Numbered from the stretch's first letter, positions 26,062-35,772 are shown. The stretch: 64,000 nt of DNA from Pseudomonas taiwanensis DSM 21245 (GCF_000425785.1 NZ_AUEC01000011.1:62001-126000); one strand, 5' to 3'. Notes: a model not told the origin generated them from the sequence alone. Program-made: numbers and translations.

Positions 26062-27375
26062 TCAGCCGTGACGCCGAGGCTCGGCAGACCATTCGACCTC
26101 TTCGGCTCCCGTTTCTGCCTGCGCTACCGGAACGCCATTCAGGCGGCGCAGCAGGGTTTCCCGTTCACAGGCGTTTTCCGACAACGAGATGACCACGGTC
26201 GCCACGGCGTTACTTGCCAGGCTGGTCAGCGCGCGCGCTTCCGACATGAAGCGGTCGATGCCGATCAGTAAGGCCAAGCCGGCCAGCGGGATGTCGTGGA
26301 TGACCGTCAGGGTCGAGGCCAGCGCCACGAAACCACTGCCGGTCACACCCGCAGCGCCCTTGGACGACAACAGCATGATTGCCAGCATCGTCACCGTCTG
26401 ACCCAGGGTCAGGTCGATGTTGCAGGCCTGGGCGATGAACACCGCCGCCAGCGACAGGTAGATGGCGGTGCCGTCGAGGTTGAAGGAATAGCCGGTTGGC
26501 AACACCAGCCCCACCACACCCTTCTTACAGCCAAGTTTCTCCAGTTTCTCCAGCATGCGCGGCAGAACGGGCTCGGTGGACGATGTGCCGAGCACCACCA
26601 GGAACTCCTCCCGGAAGTATCGCAGCAGCTTCCACAGGCTGAAGCCATGCGCACGGCAGATACCACCGAGCACCACCAGCACGAAGAACGCGCACGCGAT
26701 GTACAGCGTCCCGACCAGCTTGGCCAATGCCCCAAGGGACGTCACCCCGTACTGTCCGACGGTGAACGCCAGCGCACCGAAGGCGCCGACCGGGGCAAAG
26801 CGCATCAGGTAGCCGAAGATGCGAAAGACCATGGTCGAGACGGACTCCAGCACATCGAGCACCGGCTTGCCCTTCTCGCCCATCGATGACAGGGCGAAAC
26901 CGCTGAGCACCGCAATGAACAGCACCGGCAGCACTTCACCCTTGTTGAATGCACCGATGAAGGTGTCAGGGATGATGTGCATGAAGAAATCGACCACGCT
27001 GAGCTTCGCCGCAGAGGCGGCGTACTGGCCAAGCCCCTCGGTGCTGAGCGTGGCGGGGTCGATGTTCATGCCGACACCTGGGCGCAACAGATGCACCGCT
27101 GCCAGGCCGATCACCAGGCTGACGACAGTCAGTACCAGGAACAGCAGCAACGTCTTGCTCATCAACCGCCCCAGGGAGCGCTTGTCGGTCATGCCGGCAA
27201 TACCGGTGACGATGGTGCAGAAAACCACGGGGGCGATCATCATCTTGATCAGCTTGATGAACGCATCACCCAGTGGTTTGAGCGCAACGGCCTGTTGCGC
27301 CCAGAAGTGGCCGACCACCACGCCCAGCAGGACGGCGCAGAGGATCTGGAAATACAGTGACTTCGCGAGTTTCAT
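26062..27375 (-). CDS. C4-dicarboxylate/cation symporter, DctA family
   Basis: A 437-aa DAACS family carrier, close to the length of E. coli DctA (428). It begins KSLYFQILCAVLLGVVVGHFW and has FIKLIKMMIAPVVFCTIVTGIAG, GYSFNLDGTAIYLSLAAVFIAQA, SKGAAGVTGSGFVALASTL and IDRFMSEARALTSLASNAVAT, the last two holding the substrate- and cation-binding loops. It imports succinate, fumarate or malate with protons or sodium. It sits between the PrpF-family isomerase gene (63 bases upstream) and CitMHS. The housekeeping DctA of Pseudomonas usually stands alone, so this is probably an extra paralogue serving this pathway. Confidence 0.9.
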   Translation of the reverse strand: MKLAKSLYFQILCAVLLGVVVGHFWAQQAVALKPLGDAFIKLIKMMIAPVVFCTIVTGIAGMTDKRSLGRLMSKTLLLFLVLTVVSLVIGLAAVHLLRPGVGMNIDPATLSTEGLGQYAASAAKLSVVDFFMHIIPDTFIGAFNKGEVLPVLFIAVLSGFALSSMGEKGKPVLDVLESVSTMVFRIFGYLMRFAPVGAFGALAFTVGQYGVTSLGALAKLVGTLYIACAFFVLVVLGGICRAHGFSLWKLLRYFREEFLVVLGTSSTEPVLPRMLEKLEKLGCKKGVVGLVLPTGYSFNLDGTAIYLSLAAVFIAQACNIDLTLGQTVTMLAIMLLSSKGAAGVTGSGFVALASTLTVIHDIPLAGLALLIGIDRFMSEARALTSLASNAVATVVISLSENACERETLLRRLNGVPVAQAETGAEEVEWSAEPRRHG

Positions 27376-27438
27376 GAGGCATCACCCATTGTTGAAATTG
27401 TGCGGATGTGCTGGTTGCCGATGTGATCGGCCTGTTGC

Positions 27439-28518
27439 CTACCCTGCCAGCCTGCGCAAGGTTGGGGCGTAGACGAAACCTGAGAACAGCCGGCGGGCGG
27501 TTCGTACCACAGAGGCCTGGAGCGTCTTGCCGTCGGCACCGCTGCGCGAGAGCGCCACGTCGATGCCACCGCTCGGATGTTCCAGACGGACTTCTTCCAA
27601 GTGCTGGGCTTGCTCGCCGAGCATGTCCATGATCACGGTGCCTGGGCTGACGCAGGCAGTCGCCAAGCCAATAGCACCGGTGATGGCCAAGGCCCGGTGG
27701 CAGTTATGAGGCATGAAGTAACGCACCTGGAGCGTGCCGTCATGACGCGGCGGAGAAACCAGGACAGGCTTCGGGATCACCATGCCGCTGACATCGCCCA
27801 GCCCCATCGCCTTGCCGGCCTTCAGGCGCAGGGCCTCCAGCCGTTGCAGCAGGCGGGTATCGGCATCCAGCTGCGCCGGGGTCTCTGAACCGGTCATGCC
27901 CAATTCGCTGGCATGGACGATCATCATCGGCATGGCCATGTCGATGCAGGTGACCGGTACACCGTCGATCACATCCTGGGCCTGGCCAGTGGGGAACAGT
28001 TTACCTGTCTTGCTACCGACCGCATCGAGGAAGGTCAGGTGCACCGGGGCGGCAGTCCCTGGTACGCCGTCGATTGCCGTGCGGCCTTCGTATCGCACGA
28101 TGCCACCTGGTGTTTCCACCAGCGAGTTGACGAAGGTGTTGGTGTTGAGGTTGCGGATGCGAACCAAGGTCTTGCCATCCTGAGGCTTGACCAGGCCTTG
28201 CTCGATGGCGAACGGGCCAACGGCGCAGAGCATGTTGCCGCAGTTGGGCGCGGTATCGACCCGGCGCTGGGCAACCATGACCTGAACGAAGAGGTAGTCG
28301 ACGTCTGCGTCGGCATGCAGCGAAGGGCTGATGATCGCCACCTTGCTGGTTTGCGGGCTACCACCACCGATACCGTCGATTTCCAGTTCGTGCCCGGAAC
28401 CCATCAGGTTGATCAGCAATTCGTCGCGTTCGACCACATTGGCAGGAAGATCCCATGCGTGGAAAAAAGGCCCCTTGGAGGTGCCACCGCGCATGAGTAC
28501 GCAAGGAATTCGTTGCAT
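27439..28518 (-). CDS. PrpF/GalD-family isomerase (4-oxalomesaconate tautomerase or aconitate isomerase type)
   Basis: A 359-aa PrpF-family protein with a diaminopimelate epimerase-like fold. The conserved start is QRIPCVLMRGGTSKGPFF, with DGIGGGSPQTSKVAII, the catalytic-cysteine loop APNCGNMLCAVGPFA, and MPHNCHRALAITGA. Family members isomerise double bonds in tricarboxylates: GalD of P. putida tautomerises 4-oxalomesaconate in gallate degradation, while PrpF acts on 2-methylaconitate. Here no gallate genes are adjacent; neighbours are tricarboxylate transporters, so an aconitate-type substrate is more likely, by inference. ATG 28518 is chosen because it starts at QRIPC; upstream frame is not family-like. 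Confidence 0.85.
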   Translation of the reverse strand: MQRIPCVLMRGGTSKGPFFHAWDLPANVVERDELLINLMGSGHELEIDGIGGGSPQTSKVAIISPSLHADADVDYLFVQVMVAQRRVDTAPNCGNMLCAVGPFAIEQGLVKPQDGKTLVRIRNLNTNTFVNSLVETPGGIVRYEGRTAIDGVPGTAAPVHLTFLDAVGSKTGKLFPTGQAQDVIDGVPVTCIDMAMPMMIVHASELGMTGSETPAQLDADTRLLQRLEALRLKAGKAMGLGDVSGMVIPKPVLVSPPRHDGTLQVRYFMPHNCHRALAITGAIGLATACVSPGTVIMDMLGEQAQHLEEVRLEHPSGGIDVALSRSGADGKTLQASVVRTARRLFSGFVYAPTLRRLAG

Positions 28519-28595
28519 GATTTCGCACTCTTGTTGATCAATGGACATCATTGATGTTGTGGACACAAGATTGACAGGGATGGATAAATCAATCC

Positions 28596-28616
28596 AATGC
28601 AAATATCGTAGGCATT
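28596..28616. promoter_or_regulatory. LysR box candidate between the isomerase operon and its LysR
   Basis: AATGC-N11-GCATT is an inverted repeat within the 147-base divergent gap, with the size of a LysR recognition site, about 50 bases before the lysR start. Confidence 0.5.
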
Positions 28617-28665
28617 ATTGCGAATCGTGGATTAATTCACCGCTAAGGCCGGGGAGCGAAATCAG

Positions 28666-29559
28666 ATGGAATATGAGCTGCAAGATATACGATCGTTCGT
28701 GAAAATCGCCGAACTTGGCAGTTTCCATGAGGCTGCGGAAGCGCTGCATTTGTCGCAGCCGGCCCTGAGTCGGCGGATAAAGAAACTCGAGGAAGGCTTG
28801 GGCACCTCGCTGCTCGAACGCACCACCCGTCGCGTCAGCCTCACCAGTGTCGGGCGGGACTTCCTGCCCAAGGCCAGACGCTTGCTCGATGACTTCGAGG
28901 ACTCGATCCTGAGCATTCGCGAACTGGCCGAACGACAGACCGGCCAGGTAACCCTCGCCTGCATTCCGACCGCAGCGTTCTACTTCCTGCCTTCGGTGAT
29001 CCGCGACTACAACGAGCAATACCCGAAGATCCGCATTCGCTTGCTGGACCTTAGCGCCAATGATGGGCTCGAGGCCGTGCTGCGGGGTGAGGCTGACTTC
29101 GGCATCAACATGATGAGTGGCCAGCACCCGGACATCGAATTCGTCTCCCTGGTGCAGGAACACTTCGTCCTGGCCTGCCGCCGGGACCATAAGCTGGCGA
29201 CCCGCGACGCCGTCACCTGGACGGAACTTGCCGACTACCGCCTGATAGGCGTTGGCCGCCTGAGCGGCAATCGGATGCTGCTGGACCATGCGCTTTCCGG
29301 GCTCAACCTGCGGCCCAAGTGGTTCTATGAGGTCCAGCACCTGTCCACCTCGCTGGGCATGGTCGAGGCCGGGCTGGGGGTGTCGGCCATGCCCAGCCTG
29401 GCGATGCCCAGCGCCGACCACCCGACGCTGGTCAGCGTGCCGCTGATCGAACCCCAGGTGACCCGCACCCTGGGCCTGGTCTATCGCCGAGGGGCGTCGC
29501 TGTCGCCCGCAGCGGAGAAATTCGTGTCGATCCTGCTGGACAAGTGGCCTAACCGTTGA
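28666..29559 (+). CDS. LysR family regulator of the tricarboxylate operon
   Basis: A 297-aa LysR protein with helix-turn-helix LQDIRSFVKIAELGSFHEAAEALHLSQPALSRRIKKLEEGLG. The effector domain contains VTLACIPTAAFYFLPSVI and GEADFGINMM, similar to GalR/CynR-like subgroups that sense small carboxylates. It is divergent from the isomerase-dctA-citMHS-porin unit and most likely activates it in response to a tricarboxylate. The ATG follows GGGGAGCG. The next gene, tcuB, converges on it from the other side. Confidence 0.9.
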   Translation: MEYELQDIRSFVKIAELGSFHEAAEALHLSQPALSRRIKKLEEGLGTSLLERTTRRVSLTSVGRDFLPKARRLLDDFEDSILSIRELAERQTGQVTLACIPTAAFYFLPSVIRDYNEQYPKIRIRLLDLSANDGLEAVLRGEADFGINMMSGQHPDIEFVSLVQEHFVLACRRDHKLATRDAVTWTELADYRLIGVGRLSGNRMLLDHALSGLNLRPKWFYEVQHLSTSLGMVEAGLGVSAMPSLAMPSADHPTLVSVPLIEPQVTRTLGLVYRRGASLSPAAEKFVSILLDKWPNR

Positions 29560-29619
29560 GCGAGAGGACTTGCCTGTGGTTTGGCGCAACGCAGGGCGAA
29601 TGCCAGATGCGATCATGGC

Positions 29620-30801
29620 TCATTCCCCTCCCAGGCCCAGCGTGTTGGGTCGGCGTTTCTCGATCGCGAACTTGAGCAATGCCGCGCTGCGGAACAGGCC
29701 ATGGGCGAACTTGCCGTAGGGCAACGTGATGAACAGCGCCATGACCGTACCCAGGTGAATCGCCAGCACGATCGCCATCGCAGCCGTGTCACGCAGGCCC
29801 AACAACGCCAGGCCCGTGGCGCTGACCAGCAGCAGAAGCAAGATGAACGCCCGGTCCATGGGACGCTGGGCGACATCGCCCTGCTCCGGCGCCCTGCGAA
29901 GGTTGAGCGCCAGCAGCCCGGCTGGCCCGACGATCAACCCAAGACCGCCCAACGTGCCGAGCAACACCGGTGCACTCAACAGGGGGTATGGCGCCTGGTA
30001 GCCCAACAGGTAGTGATACCCGGTGGCAACCACTGTGGCGGCGAAACACAGCATGAAGCCGTAGAAGGTGAAGTGATGGAAACGTCGCCGCCACAGTGTG
30101 TAGCGATCGTCGGCGTTGTTGCAGCCCTGGCCATGCCCTCCATCGAGATACTTGAGGGTCAATGCCGCACTCGATGCCTCCACCACAGCCCCTTTGACTG
30201 GTTGCGCCTGCGCCTCGGCCGGCGAGACCGAACGCCAGAAACGGCGTACCGCGACCGCCAGCGCCAGACTCGCCGCAGCGAAGACACCGCCGAACATCAG
30301 CGCCAGGGTGTTATGCGGGAAAACTGCATAGAAATTCCCCGCCAACCGACCGGGCAACAGCGTGCCGTTGGCGCACAAGGTCAACAGCAAGAACAACGAC
30401 AGTGCCACTGCCAAAGCACTGGCGACGAAGATGCCGTTGTGTCGATACAAGCGTCCGAACAGGGCCGGCCAGGCGTACTCGGCGTAGGTTTGCCCACGCA
30501 CCTTCGCCATAGCCTGCGGCACGTTGACGGCAAATTCGTGGGGTTGAGCGTACTGGCAAGCATGCAGGCACGCGCCGCAGTTGTGGCACAGGTTGGCCAG
30601 GTAGTGGATATCTGCCTTGCCGAACTCAAGCCTGCGGGTCATGGCCGGGAACACCGCGCAGAAGCCCTCGCAGTAACGGCAGGCGTTGCAAATGCGCATT
30701 TGCCGGTCGACTTCTTGCTCCTCGACGTTCAACACCGGGATCAAATCGAATGCGGGCTGGGCGGTATCAGGCTGGAATGGTTCAGGCAGTTGCGCGGTCA
30801 T
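29620..30801 (-). CDS. tcuB: tricarballylate utilisation protein TcuB (Fe-S/membrane electron carrier)
   Basis: A 393-aa protein. The N-terminal half carries two ferredoxin-type cysteine clusters ([17 protein letters not shown] and [14 protein letters not shown]). The C-terminal half has six hydrophobic segments with histidines ([22 protein letters not shown]) suited to haem b. TcuB reoxidises the FADH2 of TcuA and passes electrons to the quinone pool, allowing tricarballylate to be oxidised to cis-aconitate. ATG 30801 lies 20 bases inside the end of tcuA, giving tight coupling; the frame is open further upstream inside tcuA but has no reason to start there. Confidence 0.92.
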   Translation of the reverse strand: MTAQLPEPFQPDTAQPAFDLIPVLNVEEQEVDRQMRICNACRYCEGFCAVFPAMTRRLEFGKADIHYLANLCHNCGACLHACQYAQPHEFAVNVPQAMAKVRGQTYAEYAWPALFGRLYRHNGIFVASALAVALSLFLLLTLCANGTLLPGRLAGNFYAVFPHNTLALMFGGVFAAASLALAVAVRRFWRSVSPAEAQAQPVKGAVVEASSAALTLKYLDGGHGQGCNNADDRYTLWRRRFHHFTFYGFMLCFAATVVATGYHYLLGYQAPYPLLSAPVLLGTLGGLGLIVGPAGLLALNLRRAPEQGDVAQRPMDRAFILLLLLVSATGLALLGLRDTAAMAIVLAIHLGTVMALFITLPYGKFAHGLFRSAALLKFAIEKRRPNTLGLGGE

Positions 30802-32236
30802 GGCGTTTCTCTTTTTCTGGATGTTCGTAGCCTGCCGCAGCAGCGGCGCTGGTCCCGGCGATGCGCCCGAAGGCGGTACCGATGGACATGCCGACACCGG
30901 CGGTGTAGCCCTTGCCCAGCACATTGCCCGCCATCATCTCGCCGGCAACAAACAGGTTCGGGCTGGGATTCCCATCGAAATGAACGGCGGCCGTTTCATC
31001 GGTGCGCAGCCCCAGGTAGGTGAAGGTCACACCCGGTCGCAGCGGGTAACCGTAGTACGGAGGTGTATCGATCGGGCGCGCCCAGTGGCTTTTCACAGGC
31101 GCCAGGCCTACGGTGTGACAGTCGTCCAGCTGCGTGTGATCGAAGGTACCCACCTGACAGGCATGGTTGTAGGCGCGCACGGTTTCGACGAAGGCTTGGA
31201 CAGGCAAGCCAAGCAGGCCCGCCAACGCCTCAAGGCTGTCGGCGGTAGCGCCCGGAAACACCGGCGGCATGAATCGACCCAGGGCTTTCTGGTCGATGAT
31301 CGAGAAACCCACCTGCCCAGGCTGATGGGCCACCAGACGCCCCCAGATGGCATAGCGCTTGGGCCAGAAATCCTCACCTTCATCGTAGAAGCGCTGCCCG
31401 TCGCGGTTGACCACCACGCCCAGCGACACACAATCGATGCGGGTGCAGATCCCGCCGTCGTAGAGAGGCGCACGGGCGTCGATCGCTACCATGTGTGCCT
31501 GCGTCGGGTCGCCAATCTTGTCTGCGCCCTGTTCGATCAGGCGGCGTAACAGAACCCCGTCGTTGAAACGCGTGCCGCGAATCAGGAAATTGTCCGAGGG
31601 CCACTCCCCTCGCGGGTTCTGCCCCCAGGCCTCGCGCAACCACTGACGGTTGGACTCGAACCCCCCGGCTGCAAGCACACAACTGCGCGCCTCGATGCGC
31701 TCGGCAGGAAGGTGCCGGCCCTGGACCTCACGCGCCGGCACATGGGCTGCAACGAAGGATCCCTCTTGCAGTTCAATGTCGGCGACAGGCGTGTCGTAAC
31801 GTACCTGCACCCCAAGGTTCTCGGCGCTGCGATAGTAGGCATTGATCAGCGCCTTGCCGCCGCCCATGAAAAAGGCGTTGGTTCGTGCGGTATGCAGCGC
31901 ACCAGATAACGAGGGCTGAAAGTGCACGCCATGACGGCGCATCCACCCGCGGCAATTGGAGGAGGCACGGATCACCAGGCGCGCGAGCTTTTCGTCGGTC
32001 TGGCCACCGGTGACCTTCAGCAGGTCCTGCCAGAACTCTTCTTCCGGATACGCGTCGACCAGTACGTCCTGCGGGGCATCATGCATGCACCGCAAGTTAC
32101 GCGTGTGTTGGGAATTGCCACCCCGCCAGGCGCGGGGGGCAGCCTCAAGCAGCAGTACGCTGGCTCCGGCTTCCCGCGCCATCAGCGCGGCACAGAGGGC
32201 GGCATTGCCCCCTCCAATGACTAGCACATCGATCAT
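30782..32236 (-). CDS. tcuA: FAD-dependent tricarballylate dehydrogenase TcuA
   Basis: A 484-aa flavoprotein. The dinucleotide-binding start is [28 protein letters not shown], followed by [11 protein letters not shown], a pattern of the fumarate reductase/succinate dehydrogenase flavoprotein class. [25 protein letters not shown] near the end is the second FAD contact. TcuA oxidises tricarballylate to cis-aconitate, which enters the citric acid cycle through aconitase. It overlaps tcuB by 20 bases. A LysR gene in the same direction lies 148 bases upstream. It links to the transport/isomerase unit next door, which would supply or interconvert the same group of tricarboxylates. Confidence 0.92.
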   Translation of the reverse strand: MIDVLVIGGGNAALCAALMAREAGASVLLLEAAPRAWRGGNSQHTRNLRCMHDAPQDVLVDAYPEEEFWQDLLKVTGGQTDEKLARLVIRASSNCRGWMRRHGVHFQPSLSGALHTARTNAFFMGGGKALINAYYRSAENLGVQVRYDTPVADIELQEGSFVAAHVPAREVQGRHLPAERIEARSCVLAAGGFESNRQWLREAWGQNPRGEWPSDNFLIRGTRFNDGVLLRRLIEQGADKIGDPTQAHMVAIDARAPLYDGGICTRIDCVSLGVVVNRDGQRFYDEGEDFWPKRYAIWGRLVAHQPGQVGFSIIDQKALGRFMPPVFPGATADSLEALAGLLGLPVQAFVETVRAYNHACQVGTFDHTQLDDCHTVGLAPVKSHWARPIDTPPYYGYPLRPGVTFTYLGLRTDETAAVHFDGNPSPNLFVAGEMMAGNVLGKGYTAGVGMSIGTAFGRIAGTSAAAAAGYEHPEKEKRHDRATA

Positions 32237-32384
32237 TTCGCCTCCAAGTCACGAAGCGCCGAATGTTCGGCTGCTCCTCGTGACCAGGGACTCTAATGAG
32301 TACCCAGAGGGTCCGAAACGCGATTAGCGGGGGGAGGCATTCAGTTTTTCTAAAGGCTACGGATGGCAATGCCGGGAGACTGAG

Positions 32385-33305
32385 TCAAAGCAACTGCGCT
32401 CCGGGCCATCGGTCCTGCTCCACCAACTCCCGAGAAACCTCCTGCAGCACGATCCGTGTCGCCAAGGCGGCCGGCGAGAGCTCGTCATCGGTCAGGCTGA
32501 CGATCAGGTTCCGGCGCTGCGCCTGTGCTTCGTCAATGGCGAACACCCGCAAGCCTGCGTGATGCGCCCGTGCGACGGTCGCCCCGGGCTGGATGGTGGC
32601 GGCATGCCCTGCACAGACGCAATCCATCAACAGCGACAGGCCATCGACTTCCATGACGATCGAGGGTTCCAGCCCGGCCCGTTCGAAGATCGAGCGCAGC
32701 GTGGTGCGCAGGCCGTGCTGTGTGCTGGGCATCACCAAAGGCAGCGAGGCGATCTGTTGCAGGGTCAGGGCCTCGCCCCAGTTGGCATCGACCAGCGCGG
32801 CGGGAACCAGGACGAACAACCGCTCGTTGAGTAGCGGCCGGACCTCCAGCCTAGGCCCCGGCTCTGCCTGGAACAGCACAGCAAGGTCAAGGTGCCTGGC
32901 GTTGAGTTGGTTCATCAGGTAGCCCGACAGCATCTCCACCAGGTGCAGACGGATATCGGGATAGCGTTCGCGCATCCTGTCGATCAACGCCAGACCAAGA
33001 ATGGATGCAGTAGTCGGTGCCAATCCGACACTGGCATAACCGCTCATACGGCCGCTTTTCGCGGCTAGGACAGCATGATCCGCCTGCCGTAGCGCCAGCC
33101 GTGCATGGTATTCGAAGGCCAGGCCCGCTGCCGTCGGCGAGACACCGGTACTAGACCGCGTCAACAACCGAGTACTCACTTCGCTTTCCAGCTTCGACAG
33201 TTGCTGGCTCAAGGCAGAAGCGCCAACCCCAAGCTCAAGCGCAGCACGGCCAAGGCTGCCGCACTCCAATACACTGAGGAAATAGCGAAGTTGACGTAAT
33301 TCCAT
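32385..33305 (-). CDS. LysR family regulator, probably of tcuAB
   Basis: A 306-aa LysR protein: MELRQLRYFLSVLECGSLGRAALELGVGASALSQQLSKLESE is the winged helix. The effector domain has ASVGLAPTTASILGLALIDRM and MPSTQHGLRTTLRSIFERAG, close to the NAC/Cbl-like branch of LysR proteins. Same strand and directly upstream of tcuA, which matches the usual tcuR-tcuA-tcuB order. The ATG at 33305 is used, since residues before it in the open frame are not LysR-like. Target assignment is from position. Confidence 0.88.
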   Translation of the reverse strand: MELRQLRYFLSVLECGSLGRAALELGVGASALSQQLSKLESEVSTRLLTRSSTGVSPTAAGLAFEYHARLALRQADHAVLAAKSGRMSGYASVGLAPTTASILGLALIDRMRERYPDIRLHLVEMLSGYLMNQLNARHLDLAVLFQAEPGPRLEVRPLLNERLFVLVPAALVDANWGEALTLQQIASLPLVMPSTQHGLRTTLRSIFERAGLEPSIVMEVDGLSLLMDCVCAGHAATIQPGATVARAHHAGLRVFAIDEAQAQRRNLIVSLTDDELSPAALATRIVLQEVSRELVEQDRWPGAQLL

Positions 33306-33414
33306 GTGGGTCTCTTTCAGCGATATGGGTCTGGCCCCATGGTAAAGGCAAAAGTGCAATGGCCAAGGTGCGAAAGCCTCAGCGCAACCCGGTGGCCTCA
33401 AACGACTCTACACG

Positions 33415-33600
33415 TCACTGCACGAAAACCCGCACCCGGGCGCTCAAAAGGCGATTGGGGGAATAGACCATAGAGATCGGATTGGACTCAAGCGACCAGC
33501 ACGCCAGCAACCGAACCCGTGCGTCAGACTCGAAATGCGGTTCGACCATGCCCGCTTCGCGGGTCAAGCCGCTCCCAAAGTGGCCTGGACGCACACTGGC
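33415..33600 (-). pseudogene. LysR C-terminal remnant
   Basis: On the minus strand this stretch encodes about 60 residues ending in a typical LysR tail: LACWSLESNPISMVYSPNRL, then LSARVRVFVQ and a stop at 33415-33417. The pattern (W-S-L, P-I-x-x-V-Y-P/S, LSARVRxF) is the last strand-helix of the LysR effector domain, where the last helix binds the lobe. There is no start, no DNA-binding domain and no effector N-lobe; upstream the frame closes at about 33601, right beside the MocR stop. It is a gene fossil left by a deletion. Confidence 0.75.
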
Positions 33601-33603
33601 GTA

Positions 33604-35124
33604 TCAGAGCAACAGCCTGTGGTTCTGCAGTGCCTTCCTGACCGCCAACGCTGCTTCAAACAGGGACCGTTCCTCATAAGGCGCGAATCCCAGCAAAAAA
33701 CCTGCAGACACCGGCGCTTGGAAAAATGGCGAAAGTGGCAGTACATCAACGTTGGCTTCTTCGATTCGACGACCCGCTTCAGACTCGCTACCGACCAGCA
33801 ATGAGCAAGCGATGTCCAGGCCAGCACGAATCTCCGGCACCTCGATCAAACCCTGCCAGTGTGCTTGAGCTGCGCAGTTGAGCGCCTCAGCACGCAGCGA
33901 ATAGCGTTTGCGCATGCGTCTGACATGCCGTTCGAAATGCCCTTGATCGAAAAATGCCGCCAGCACCGCCTGACTCAGGCTATTAGGGTGTCGTGAGGTC
34001 AACGCTACCGCGCGGGTAAAGACATCGACCAGATGTGTAGGGAGCGCCAGATACGCCAGGCGAGCGGACGGGAACAGCAGTTTGCTGAATGTGCCGGCGA
34101 GGATTACCGACTCATCGGCACCCGCCATGGCGCGCAATGCTGGAATGGGCTTGGCAATGAATCGATACTCGCTGTCGTAGTCATCTTCAATGATATAGGC
34201 CCCAGAAGCGCTCGCCCAACGCAGCAATGCAAGCCTCCTGGCGGGAGACAGTTCATGGCCGGTGGGCATTTGCCGCGAGGGCGTCACATAAGCGAGCTTA
34301 GCCTTGGGGGCGGCCTGAATACCATCCTCGACCCGCATACCCTGTTGATCCACCGGGACGCCCACGACCTCACAACCTGCCACCGCCATAAGCTGACGTA
34401 CCCCCGGGTAACCCGGGTCCTCCATCCAGACGCTCTCCCCTGGCGGAACCAATAAGCGCAAACATAGATCGATCCCCTGTTGCACGCTACTGAGCACCAC
34501 GATCTGGTCAGCCGAAATATGCACGCCTCGAGCGCAGCCCAGATAGTCGGCGATGGCGTGACGCAAACTCGGCAACCCGGCGGCATCATAATCGAGCAGC
34601 GCTTCCAGTTTGGAACTGCGCATCTGCTGGATATGCAGCTTGCGCCAAAGGTCTATCGGGAATGACCGAACGTCACTACGCATCGGGAAGAAAGGACGAA
34701 GTCCAGGCGCGACCTTGCGCCTGGCGAATGCCGGCGTGGCAGTCTGCAGCCGCTCGACCCATTCCGTGCTTGGGGGAATCCGCCGCACCGGGATTTGCGC
34801 TCCACCGCCTCGCTGGCGGGGAAACACCCGTTGTTTGGCATCAGGCAGCTCCAAGCACACACGGGTGCCACTGCCTGTTCGGCTGACCGCATAGCCCTCA
34901 GACAAAAGCTGCTGATACGCTGCCTGTACCGTTCCGCGTGCGACGCCTAGTCGTGCAGCCAGCGTCCGACTTCCCGGGAGCTTGCTTCCTGCAGCCAGAC
35001 GCCCGGCAAGCATTGCCTCGCGCAACTCCAGATACAGCCACTCCTGAAGATTGACGCCCGCAGTTGACCTTCCCGAGGGTAGCGCTATCGCACCGAACAG
35101 GGTCGCATCGGATGGCATGGGCAC
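33604..35124 (-). CDS. MocR/PdxR-type regulator (GntR winged helix + aminotransferase domain)
   Basis: A 506-aa MocR protein. GntR part: LREAMLAGRLAAGSKLPGSRTLAARLGVARGTVQAAYQQL (about residues 33-75). The aminotransferase part keeps the PLP lysine in AGTFSKLLFPSARLAYL, with IIEDDYDSEYR as the aspartate that holds the pyridine ring. It can thus bind PLP, unlike the MocR-like protein at 6279-7634. It is divergent from an AhpD-type gene; paired direct repeats in the gap (35130-35175) fit MocR operator structure, which typically uses direct repeats. It probably controls the AhpD gene and itself. Confidence 0.9.
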   Translation of the reverse strand: MPMPSDATLFGAIALPSGRSTAGVNLQEWLYLELREAMLAGRLAAGSKLPGSRTLAARLGVARGTVQAAYQQLLSEGYAVSRTGSGTRVCLELPDAKQRVFPRQRGGGAQIPVRRIPPSTEWVERLQTATPAFARRKVAPGLRPFFPMRSDVRSFPIDLWRKLHIQQMRSSKLEALLDYDAAGLPSLRHAIADYLGCARGVHISADQIVVLSSVQQGIDLCLRLLVPPGESVWMEDPGYPGVRQLMAVAGCEVVGVPVDQQGMRVEDGIQAAPKAKLAYVTPSRQMPTGHELSPARRLALLRWASASGAYIIEDDYDSEYRFIAKPIPALRAMAGADESVILAGTFSKLLFPSARLAYLALPTHLVDVFTRAVALTSRHPNSLSQAVLAAFFDQGHFERHVRRMRKRYSLRAEALNCAAQAHWQGLIEVPEIRAGLDIACSLLVGSESEAGRRIEEANVDVLPLSPFFQAPVSAGFLLGFAPYEERSLFEAALAVRKALQNHRLLL

Positions 35125-35129
35125 CTCAA

Positions 35130-35175
35130 AAGTGGATCAGTGAATTAGAGTCCAAGTGGATCAATACTATAGTCC
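35130..35175. promoter_or_regulatory. tandem operator of the MocR regulator
   Basis: Two direct repeats with a 24-base period: AAGTGGATCA at 35130-35139 and 35154-35163, each followed by T(A)TAGAGTCC/TATAGTCC (35146-35153 and 35168-35175). They fill the region between the MocR start and the AhpD gene. MocR regulators bind such direct repeats. Confidence 0.7.
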
Positions 35176-35301
35176 GCTTCATGACCACAATTGAACCCTA
35201 CCCAAGCTTCTCGCGCTGTGTGCGAACCGGGCCAGGGAATCCCGCAAATGACGCCCCGCATGTCGCGCGCTCACCACCGTCCCGAAGAAAGGAAACAACC
35301 C

Positions 35302-35751
35302 ATGAGTCGCCTCAATTGGTTTCAAGCTTCGCCTGGCGCAGCCAAGTCCCTTGGAGGTCTGCATCATTTCGTGACCACGGCTACGAATCTGCCGGCCCCC
35401 CTCATCCATCTGGTGTTTCTCAGAGTGTCCCAGATCAATGGATGCGCCCACTGCATTGATCTGCATTCACGGGATCTGATCAAAGAAGGTATGTCGGTGG
35501 ACAAGCTGGTGTTAGTACCGGTATGGCATGAAGCGCAGGACTTGTTCACGGATCTGGAACGCTCGGCTCTGGCCTGGGCAGAGGAAGTCACACGGGTTAG
35601 CGAGACCCATGTGTCGGACGAAGCATACGCAGCGGCCTCGGCGATGTTTGCAGAGAAGGACCTCGTTGACCTGACGGCGGCCATTGCCGCCATGAATGCT
35701 TTCAACCGTATGGGAGTCAGCTTCCGGTTACGGCCTGCTGCCGAGGCTTGA
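35302..35751 (+). CDS. AhpD-like / carboxymuconolactone decarboxylase family protein
   Basis: A 149-aa protein with the AhpD-type redox motif NGCAHCIDLHSRD (CxxC followed by a histidine), within an all-helical CMD domain. Such proteins act as peroxidase or alkylhydroperoxidase partners, using the CxxC pair. It starts MSRLNWFQASPGA after a strong AAAGGAAA ribosome site; the longer open frame from 35191 has no ribosome site. Controlled in all likelihood by the divergent MocR regulator, a pairing often seen in Pseudomonas. Confidence 0.9.
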   Translation: MSRLNWFQASPGAAKSLGGLHHFVTTATNLPAPLIHLVFLRVSQINGCAHCIDLHSRDLIKEGMSVDKLVLVPVWHEAQDLFTDLERSALAWAEEVTRVSETHVSDEAYAAASAMFAEKDLVDLTAAIAAMNAFNRMGVSFRLRPAAEA

Positions 35752-35772
35752 TCCCGAGGTTCATGAAGAAGG

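Noticed and set aside
29581..31023. 480-codon plus-strand open frame opposite tcuB
   Set aside because: Shadow of tcuB and the end of tcuA; no ribosome site or domain.
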